Shown here: in pieces, positions 15,300 to 22,017 of the stretch
Position numbering within the stretch: position 1 is the stretch's first letter
Layout: each line of letters begins with the position of its first letter
Notes under the pieces: model-generated
What the model was told of the DNA's origin: nothing
The model's input: the letters and a program-made list of their open reading frames with translations, nothing else
Database searches by the model: none
Assembly (NCBI GenBank): GCA_022705325.1
Contig: JAKJER010000008.1
Location: forward strand, 113,104-177,103
Source: Planctomycetota bacterium
GTDB lineage: Bacteria; Planctomycetota; Phycisphaerae; SM23-33
Length of the DNA: 64,000 nt
Reading direction: 5' to 3'
Program-made: the position numbers and the translations under genes

Positions 15300-17174
15300 T
15301 CAGGGCCTCACCACTATCGCCGCGCCGCCGTTGGCCACGAGCTTCAGCTTCAGCACGGTGGCGGAGTCCACCTCGACGCGATCCAGCTTGACCTTGGTGG
15401 GCGTGGCCGCCGCGGGGTCGTCGCTGTAGATGGTGGCGTGGCGCTTCTCGCCCTTGGGCAGGAAGTCCAGCGGGACTTCGATCGGTCGCTCCGCCCCGGC
15501 GCTCATGCAGCCGACGAACCACTGTTCTCCGCTGCGGCGGGCGATGACGGCGAGCCGGCCCATCTCGGCCTGGAGCACGCGCGTCTCGTCCCACGTGCAG
15601 GGCACGGCGGCGAAGAACTCAAGCTCGGGCACGTTCTCGATCCCCGCCGGCCGGTCGTACCAGAACAGGAATTGCCACGGGCTAAACAGGCAGACGGTCT
15701 TGGCGAGCTGGTAGGCGTGGCTGCCCATCTTCGTGCCGATCCGCTCGTTGAAGTAGCAGTTGGTCTGGTCGCCCGGCCCGGCCAGCAGGCGGCTGAACAG
15801 CGTCACGATCGTGTGATCGTTGGGGGGCGAGGCCTCGTCGCCGCGGATGCCCTCCTGCGTCATCAGGTTGGGGTAGGTGCGGCTGTAGCCGGTGGGGCGG
15901 TACTCGTCGTGCACGTCCACCATGAGCCGGTGCTCGGCTGCCTTGCGGACGGCCTGGTGCAGCCAGCTCGTCCAGCGCTGGCTGTTGACCTGGACGAAGC
16001 CGTACTTGACGCCCTTGACGCCCCACGACTTGTAGAGCGGCAGGATCGCGTCGAGCTGGCGCTCCAGTGCCCGGCGATTGACGTAGAGGATCACGCCGAC
16101 GCCCTTGGAGTCGGCATAGCGGATGGCCTCGCGGAGGTTCAGCGGGCCTTTCGATCGTTTGGGGTCCACCGTCACGGTCGTCGCGTCGGAGGCGTCGGAG
16201 TACTCGTGGCCGTACCAGCCGGCGTCGAACTCGATGTACTGCAGGCCGCGGGCGGCGCAGAAGTCCACGCAGGCGCGGGCGCCGGCGTCGGTGAGCGTGA
16301 CCTCGCGGATGATCTTGCCCGGCTTGATCCACGAGGTGTCGGCGATCGCGCAGGGCTCGTTGAGGTTCAGGAAGATATCGTCGCCGGCCATCAGCCTGCC
16401 GACCGAGTCCGCCGCCATCACCACGCGCCACGGCGTGCTCAGGGGCGTCGGCGCCTGCACCTTGCCGGACAGGTGGCTGACCACGCCCTGGCCGATCGAG
16501 CGGAGCATCATGGCGGCGTGGTCCACCAGGGCCGCCTCGCCCACCGCGACCCAGAGCTTGTCGCCCGCGCGGACGGTCAGCGGGCGCTGGCAGCCGGGCT
16601 TGACCTGCGAGAGCTTCGCCTGCCTGTACTCGCCCTGGGCGGAGTAGGTGACCCAGCAGGGCCAGTCGCCGGCGAAGCGGAACTCGCTGTCCTCGGCGTC
16701 GATGGTGATCTTGTCCAGCCCGCCCTGCCTGGGGATCGTGTAGCGGAAGGCGATGCCGGCGTCGTACGCGCGGAAGGTGACCTCGAACGCCGGCCCGCCG
16801 CCCGCCTGGAGCGGCTCGAACCGCACGACGAGCTGGCGGTAGCGGTCGCGGATCTCGCTCCGCTCGCCCCAGACGGTCTTCCAGGTGCTGTCGTGCTCGC
16901 TTGCCGCAGCCGAGGCGATCCGCACGCCCTGGCCCAGCGGGGCGGGCAGGCCCGCGAGCTTCATGCCCAGCCGGCTGGGCAGCAGCAGGGGCGCGCCGTC
17001 CCGCGCGAGCGAGTAGACGCCGCATGCCTTGTCCGCGCCGACGTCCGCGACGGCCATCGTGAGCTTGAGCCGCCCGTCGGGAGAACTCAGTTGCAGCGGG
17101 CCTGTTTCGGCGGCCGAGGCCGGGGGCGCGAATACGAACAACGACAGCACGGCCGAGATCGCGAGATTCCTCAA
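15300..17174 (-). CDS. Glycoside hydrolase family 97 (alpha-glucosidase/alpha-galactosidase type)
   Basis: 624 aa from a TTG at 17174. After a Sec signal (RNLAISAVLSLFVFAPPASA) comes an N-terminal beta-super-sandwich with SSPDGRLKLTM, then a TIM barrel (QYIEFDAGWYGHEYSD, ILYVNRRALERQL, VKYGFVQVNSQRW) and a C-terminal beta domain. Order and length fit GH97, which splits terminal alpha-linked glucose or galactose with calcium help. A start at ATG 17231 overlaps the sulfatase stop (ATGA) but puts 19 repeat-encoded residues before the signal peptide. AAAAGGAAG lies about ten bases before the TTG, so I prefer it. It follows the sulfatase and an HzsA-related gene on the same strand. Periplasmic or outer location is expected. 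Confidence 0.85.
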   Translation of the reverse strand: MRNLAISAVLSLFVFAPPASAAETGPLQLSSPDGRLKLTMAVADVGADKACGVYSLARDGAPLLLPSRLGMKLAGLPAPLGQGVRIASAAASEHDSTWKTVWGERSEIRDRYRQLVVRFEPLQAGGGPAFEVTFRAYDAGIAFRYTIPRQGGLDKITIDAEDSEFRFAGDWPCWVTYSAQGEYRQAKLSQVKPGCQRPLTVRAGDKLWVAVGEAALVDHAAMMLRSIGQGVVSHLSGKVQAPTPLSTPWRVVMAADSVGRLMAGDDIFLNLNEPCAIADTSWIKPGKIIREVTLTDAGARACVDFCAARGLQYIEFDAGWYGHEYSDASDATTVTVDPKRSKGPLNLREAIRYADSKGVGVILYVNRRALERQLDAILPLYKSWGVKGVKYGFVQVNSQRWTSWLHQAVRKAAEHRLMVDVHDEYRPTGYSRTYPNLMTQEGIRGDEASPPNDHTIVTLFSRLLAGPGDQTNCYFNERIGTKMGSHAYQLAKTVCLFSPWQFLFWYDRPAGIENVPELEFFAAVPCTWDETRVLQAEMGRLAVIARRSGEQWFVGCMSAGAERPIEVPLDFLPKGEKRHATIYSDDPAAATPTKVKLDRVEVDSATVLKLKLVANGGAAIVVRP

Positions 17175-17185
17175 CGCTGTCGCTT

Positions 17186-17230
17186 CCTTTTCAATCGTCA
17201 ATCGACAATCGGCAATCGGCAATCGGGTCA
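17186..17230. repeat. Oligomer array (TCAATCG / CAATCGG units) at the sulfatase stop codon
   Basis: About six near-copies of CAATCGG/CAATCGT/CAATCGA run directly into the sulfatase stop codon, which lies within TGACCCGATTG. On the coding strand the array fills the gap between the sulfatase stop and the GH97 ribosome site. If ATG 17231 were used it would be translated as PIADCRLTIEKE. Confidence 0.8.
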
Positions 17231-18535
17231 TGGTTTCCACCACGCGTCGAGTTTGGCGGTCAGGTCCTTGACCACCTCGGCGTTCTCCGCCGCCAGGTCC
17301 TTGGTCTCCTTGGGGTCGGCGAGGATGTCGTACAGTTCCGGTTGCTTCGGGGCGATCGGGCCGCGGTCCATCCCCAGGCGGGTCGGGACGATCAGCTTCC
17401 ACTTGCCCTCGACGATCCATCGCGTCACGAGGTTCTTGGCCGGGTCGTCCAGGTCGCGGGCGGTGTGGATGTAGCTCCCGCCGCAGACGCGCTTTCGCCC
17501 GGCCGTCGCCTTGTCGTCCATCAGGTTCACGCCCTGCATGGCGGCGGGGGGCTTCTGCCCCACAGCCGCCAGGATCGTCGGCGCCAGGTCGATCGAGGTG
17601 GCCAGCTCGTCGGACATCTTCGGGGCGACCTTGCCCGGCCAGCGGACCATGATCGGTGTGCGGACGCCCGCGTCGTAGGGCGTGAGCTTGGAGCGGAGCG
17701 GCCCGCGCGACTCGGGGTTCTGCGTCCAGCCGTTGTCGGCCAGGTAGAGCACGATCGTGTCGTCGGCGAGCTTGTTCTTGTCGAGGTGGTCGAGGATCTG
17801 CCCGCAGGTCTGGTCGAACCACTCGACCATGGCCCAGTAGCGGGCCTGGTGGATGGAGTCGGTCTTGGCCTTGTACTTCTCCAGCAGCTCCGCCGGCGGG
17901 GTGTGCGGGTCGTGGGGCATCATGGGGGCGTACCAGACAAAGAACGGCTTGTCGTCCTTTTGGGCCTGGTCGATGAAGTCGAAGACGGGCTTCATGGTCT
18001 TTCGCCCGATGTCGAGTCCCTTGTCGCCGTGTCGCTGGCCCTGGGTCATGCCCTGGGTGAACCCGCCGCGGCTGAAATGCCCCTGCCACCACTTGCCCGT
18101 CTGGAGGCTGACGTAGCCCAGCTTGCCCAGCAGGCGGGGGAGGGTGTCGACGGCTTCGAGGTGTTTGGTCATGACCTCCCGGCCGTCGGCGAAGGCCTTC
18201 TTGTTGCCCGGGTTGGGCGGGTCGTTGCAGGTGATCTTGTGCTGGTGGGGGTAGAGGCCGGTGACCATCGAGGCCAGGCTCGGGCAGCACAAGGGCGAGG
18301 GCACGTAGCCTCGGCGAAAGACCAGGCTCTCGGTCGCCAGCTTGTCCAGGCGCGGCGTCCGGACGGTGGGGTGGCCCATGAAGCCGTAGTCGGTCCAGCC
18401 GTGATCGTCGGAGATGATCAGGACGACGTTGGGCGGCTTCTTGCCGGCCGGGGCGGCGCGGAGCAGATCGGACAGCATGGCCGCTGCGGCGGCTGACGAG
18501 GCGGTGCGTAGAAACGTGCGGCGCGATGTGGTCAT
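17228..18535 (-). CDS. Tat-exported sulfatase (type I, Cys-type) with altered signature
   Basis: 435 aa. The leader TTSRRTFLRTASSAAAAAML is a twin-arginine signal. Metal ligands appear in VLIISDDHGW (D43, D44) and LYLADNGW. The active-site segment is PLCCPSLASMVTGLYPHQH: C83 should be turned into formylglycine, but the usual Arg of C-x-P-x-R is Leu87. The rest (LQTGKWW, PHDPH) agrees with S1 sulfatases. AGGAGA precedes the ATG. An anaerobic sulfatase maturase is encoded at 25668-26903. The enzyme probably removes sulfate esters from carbohydrates outside the cytoplasm, in line with the GH97 gene coupled behind it. Whether the altered signature is matured is open. Confidence 0.9.
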   Translation of the reverse strand: MTTSRRTFLRTASSAAAAAMLSDLLRAAPAGKKPPNVVLIISDDHGWTDYGFMGHPTVRTPRLDKLATESLVFRRGYVPSPLCCPSLASMVTGLYPHQHKITCNDPPNPGNKKAFADGREVMTKHLEAVDTLPRLLGKLGYVSLQTGKWWQGHFSRGGFTQGMTQGQRHGDKGLDIGRKTMKPVFDFIDQAQKDDKPFFVWYAPMMPHDPHTPPAELLEKYKAKTDSIHQARYWAMVEWFDQTCGQILDHLDKNKLADDTIVLYLADNGWTQNPESRGPLRSKLTPYDAGVRTPIMVRWPGKVAPKMSDELATSIDLAPTILAAVGQKPPAAMQGVNLMDDKATAGRKRVCGGSYIHTARDLDDPAKNLVTRWIVEGKWKLIVPTRLGMDRGPIAPKQPELYDILADPKETKDLAAENAEVVKDLTAKLDAWWKP

Positions 18536-18616
18536 GGGCAGACTCTCCTGGTTCTGGGACTCTGGACTATCCGCAAAACGGTTCGGCTAACGGTGGATTG
18601 CCGGCCCCTTTTTCGG

Positions 18617-21600
18617 TCATCGCCCGGCCTGCGGCGGGGGCGGCCAGGGCGTCTCGATCCGCTTGCCGTCGGCGGTGAAGCGAACCGGCGGGATGATGGC
18701 GCCGTTGGCGTCGCGGGGCAGGCGGCTTTCGAGGCTGGGGAACTCATCCTGGCGGTAGGCCCGGTAGACGATCGGGGCGGTCCGCATCCGCGGGCGGTAG
18801 GGCGATTGGGCGTACACGTCCTGGACCGTCTCGCGGTCTGAGGGCGGGTAGTTCGACCGGGCGAACAGCGGGTGCTTCGGATCCGGGTCGTCCATCTCGC
18901 GGACCTCGCGCTCGCCGCGGTAGGGGCACAGCGTGTCCACCCAGAGGATCAGCGTGAGCAGATCGTCGGGAGGCAGCTTCACGTCGTTGTGCTTGCCGCC
19001 GGAGGCGATCCGGATCAACCGGCTGACGCCCGACAGCCTGCTCAGCGGGCGCAGCGTGGCGTAGTCGACCGGGCGCCAGGGGTGGGCCTCGGCGAGGATG
19101 GTGTCGGCGATGCCGCCCTCACAGGGCCCGGGGAAGTCGCCCGCCAGGCTCCGCTTCCGGCCCAGCGTCAGCGTGACGTAGGGCTCGGGGAACGTGCCCC
19201 AGCGGTCGCTGGGGCGGAGCGTCAGGTCGAGCTTGGAGCGGCCCTTGCCTTGGCCCTGATGGCAGCGACCGCAATGCCTGTCGAGGATGGGCTGGATGTC
19301 GCGCTCGTAGCCCAGGCTGCGGTCCGGCCCGCCGGCGTACGGCTCGATCCGGCTGGGCGGGCTCTGGAGGGCCAGACTGCGCCGGCTGGCCGGGGCGGTC
19401 GAGTGGAGTTCGTGGCAGCCGACGCAGCCGCGCCGCTCGCCGGGCATGAGGTTGGCGAACGACCGCATGGTGTGCAGGCAGCGGTGATTCTCGTCCAGGA
19501 GCTGGAAGTGCAGCGAGACGCACGGCGGGGCCTCGAAGTACACCGACCCGTCCTCGCGGATGGGCACCGTGCCCAGCACCCGCTTGATGCCGTCGTTGCA
19601 CGTGACCGACATGACCGGCCCGACGTGCATGTGCGGGTGCCCGCCCGGGTGGGCGGCGTCCTGGAGCTTCTTGCCCAGCGTGAAGGTGGTGAAGTCGAGC
19701 TGGAGCACGCGGAGATACCTGGCCCGGTCGCGGAGGTCGCCGGGGGCGCCGTCGAAGACGTCGTTGCTGTAGAACGTGCCCGGCTGGACGGGTTTGTACA
19801 GGTGCTGCGGCCCGGCCCAGGCGACCTGGTCGGGGATGACCGGCGGAACGGGGCGGCGCCGCACCGGCGTCGGGTACAGCGTGCCGAACGCCCCGCGATA
19901 GATCAGCTCGCGGTTGCCGCAGACGTCCATCAGGTACACCGCGTGGGCGTTGGGCATGGTCGCCGGCTTGGCCGAGACCAGGAAGAGCTTGTCGCTCAAC
20001 GGGTAGGGCGACTTGTAGCCGACGAACGGGCCGGCCGAGTGGTACGCGGGCTCCTCCATCCGGTCGGCCGGGCCGTTGCCCACCTCCGGCCAGGGGGTGT
20101 CCCACGTGACGCGGGTGATGCCCTCGGGATAGTTGAACCCGCGGGCGGTGTCGACGATCCCCACCGTGCCGCGGTACACCTGGTGGTGCCCGTGGGCGCC
20201 GAAGAGGATCCGCTTGCCGCCGGGGATCTCGCGGGCCTCCATCAACATGTCCGGCCAGTAGCTCTGGTTGCCGTAGACGTGGCTGACGGCCGTGCCGTCC
20301 GGGTTGACCGACCACAGGCTCTGGATCCGCATCAGCTCCTTGTCGTGGTACTCCCAGCGGGTGTAGAGGATCCGCCCGTCGCTGGTAAGCGAGGGCGTGT
20401 ACTCCGGCTCGCCCCCGCCGCTGAGGATGTAGATGTTCCGCCCGTCGGCGTCGCAGCGGGTCAGCAGCGGGCTGGGATGGCCCACCGTGCAGCGGGCGTT
20501 GCTGTTGCCCCGGTTGGACATGAACGCGATCCGCCCGTCGCTCAGGTAGATCGGGTCCAGGTCGTCGTATTGCCCGCGCGTGATCTGGCGCAGGCCGCCG
20601 CCGTCCACGCCGATCTCGTAGAGGTGGAACGTCCGCTCCGCCGCCGGGCGGAAGCAGAAGAGCACCCGCTTGCCGTCGAACGAGACCTCGGGCCGCCAGT
20701 ACCACCCGCCGCCCTCGTCGGCCTGCTGCCGGGCCAGGCGCCGCACCCGCCCGCCGGGGTGCAGGCCGTCCAGCACGAGCAGCCGTACGCAGTTGAGCTG
20801 GGCCTGCGGATAGACGCGATGCATCGACTCGTGCGGGTACCGCTCCGGGGCGTCGATGAAGACGATTTGCGTGAAGTCGACGGCCGGGTCCTTCAGCATG
20901 ATCTGACGCTTGACGCGGCGGACGTCCAGGTAGACGCCGCGGGCGGCCTCCTCGTTGCCGGGCGCCAGCGACTGGGCCGCCTTGGCCAACTCGTCCAGGC
21001 GGGCCAACTCGGCCCGCAGGTCCGGCGGGGCGGCGGCGCGGGCGAGGCGGGCGGCGATCTCGCGGGCCCAGGCGATCTCCTGAACGGCCCGCGCGCCCAG
21101 CGGCTTGCCCTCGGCCTGGTACAGCCAGTCCGCCTCCAGCATCGCCTGGGCCTCTTCCGGCGCCAGCGTCTCGGTGGGCGGTTCCTTGAGGACGGACGCC
21201 GTAGGCTCCGCGCCCCTGCCGCCCAGGAAGAAGCCCCACGGGGCCGTGCCCACCGGCCCGATCACGTCGACTGGCTTCCAGGCCGAGTCGTCAAAGTCGG
21301 CCGCCGCGAACCCAGCCGGCGGATTGGCGCACTTGCGCCAGGTCTTGTCGGTCAGCAGGACGACGGGCCTGGCCTGGCCCTCGAGCTGGATGCTCACCGC
21401 CGCCAGGACGGCGCCCGGCCCGGCGTAATTCACCCCGCGGACGACCACGGCGTTTCGCCCCGGACGCAGGAACCTGGCAATGTCGTGGGCCTTGACCTTG
21501 TTCCAGTGGGCGTCCTCGCGGTCGATGTCGTTGCCCAGGCTCGTGCCGTTGACCAGCAGTTCGTAGTAGTTGTCCGCCGTCACGAGTGCCCTGGCGCCCC

Positions 21601-21796
21601 GGACCTCGCCGTCGAGCGTGAAGGTCTTTCGCACGGCGCAGGTGAAGCGGGTCTTGCCGTCGTCGGCCTTGTCCCACACCCACTGGGCGCGGCCCAGCGG
21701 CGGCTCGGCGGGCGAGCCAGCCAGGAGCGGGCGCGCCGGGGCCCCCGCGAGAACCGCTCCGAGCACGATCACTGACGAGAGGATGTGTGATCTCAT
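18617..21796 (-). CDS. Large secreted HzsA-related diheme protein with beta-propeller
   Basis: 1059 aa. A Sec signal (about residues 1-26) is followed by a jelly-roll region like those of alpha-L-rhamnosidases (WVWDKADDGKTRF...YYELLVNG). A TolB/PD40-like propeller follows (PEVSFDGKRVLF, DPIYLSDGRIAFMSNRG, YTPSLTSDGRILYTRWE). Then comes a region resembling the middle domain of the hydrazine synthase alpha subunit, ending with two haem c motifs, CVGCH near 790 and CGRCH near 842. GAGGAG precedes the ATG. Many PVC bacteria carry such HzsA-like proteins without making hydrazine, so anammox chemistry must not be assumed. Redox or binding work on polymers outside the cell is more likely but unproven. 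Confidence 0.75.
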   Translation of the reverse strand: MRSHILSSVIVLGAVLAGAPARPLLAGSPAEPPLGRAQWVWDKADDGKTRFTCAVRKTFTLDGEVRGARALVTADNYYELLVNGTSLGNDIDREDAHWNKVKAHDIARFLRPGRNAVVVRGVNYAGPGAVLAAVSIQLEGQARPVVLLTDKTWRKCANPPAGFAAADFDDSAWKPVDVIGPVGTAPWGFFLGGRGAEPTASVLKEPPTETLAPEEAQAMLEADWLYQAEGKPLGARAVQEIAWAREIAARLARAAAPPDLRAELARLDELAKAAQSLAPGNEEAARGVYLDVRRVKRQIMLKDPAVDFTQIVFIDAPERYPHESMHRVYPQAQLNCVRLLVLDGLHPGGRVRRLARQQADEGGGWYWRPEVSFDGKRVLFCFRPAAERTFHLYEIGVDGGGLRQITRGQYDDLDPIYLSDGRIAFMSNRGNSNARCTVGHPSPLLTRCDADGRNIYILSGGGEPEYTPSLTSDGRILYTRWEYHDKELMRIQSLWSVNPDGTAVSHVYGNQSYWPDMLMEAREIPGGKRILFGAHGHHQVYRGTVGIVDTARGFNYPEGITRVTWDTPWPEVGNGPADRMEEPAYHSAGPFVGYKSPYPLSDKLFLVSAKPATMPNAHAVYLMDVCGNRELIYRGAFGTLYPTPVRRRPVPPVIPDQVAWAGPQHLYKPVQPGTFYSNDVFDGAPGDLRDRARYLRVLQLDFTTFTLGKKLQDAAHPGGHPHMHVGPVMSVTCNDGIKRVLGTVPIREDGSVYFEAPPCVSLHFQLLDENHRCLHTMRSFANLMPGERRGCVGCHELHSTAPASRRSLALQSPPSRIEPYAGGPDRSLGYERDIQPILDRHCGRCHQGQGKGRSKLDLTLRPSDRWGTFPEPYVTLTLGRKRSLAGDFPGPCEGGIADTILAEAHPWRPVDYATLRPLSRLSGVSRLIRIASGGKHNDVKLPPDDLLTLILWVDTLCPYRGEREVREMDDPDPKHPLFARSNYPPSDRETVQDVYAQSPYRPRMRTAPIVYRAYRQDEFPSLESRLPRDANGAIIPPVRFTADGKRIETPWPPPPQAGR

Positions 21797-21841
21797 GACG
21801 TCTCCTCGGCGGATATTGTACGCGACCGGCGAGCCGGCGAA

Positions 21842-21859
21842 CAGGCATCTTGTTCCGGA
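21842..21859. repeat. 18-bp motif CAGGCATCTTGTTCCGGA, copy 1
   Basis: An identical 18-bp motif lies at 24978-24995, before the DUF1844 gene. Here the wider GAACA-GGCATCT-TGTTC forms an imperfect palindrome. It sits in the divergent spacer between the HzsA-related gene and the M48 protease gene. Role unknown; regulator site or mobile palindrome are both possible. Confidence 0.6.
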
Positions 21860-21908
21860 CGGCTGCGATGCGATCTGGTGGGGATCGCCAAGGGGGACCG
21901 CCAGCCGC

Positions 21909-21938
21909 TTGACACAGCCGGCGGCGCCCCCGTAGCAT
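21909..21938 (+). promoter_or_regulatory. Probable promoter of the M48 protease gene
   Basis: TTGACA (21909-21914), an 18-base spacer, then TAGCAT (21933-21938). The -35 is perfect and the -10 matches four of six. Transcription would begin near 21945, about 70 bases before the ATG at 22018. Confidence 0.5.
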
Positions 21939-22017
21939 TCCCGGCGTCGGTAGCCGTACAGCTCTTGTGGCAGGCGGCGGGGACGGGCTCCTGTCGCCCA
22001 ATAGATGGGTGGGCATT

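Noticed and set aside
15276..17474. 732-codon plus-strand frame opposite the GH97 gene
   Set aside because: Shadow frame. Composition is Ala/Val/Gly/Arg/His-rich without motifs; the minus strand encodes a clear GH97.
18872..21775. 967-codon plus-strand frame opposite the HzsA-related gene
   Set aside because: Shadow of a 1059-aa gene with haem motifs and signal peptide. The plus-strand product has no motif and abnormal codon use.
18617..21796. Calling the gene a hydrazine synthase subunit and the organism an anammox bacterium
   Set aside because: Only partial likeness to HzsA; no other hydrazine genes are present, and HzsA-like proteins occur in many non-anammox planctomycetes.
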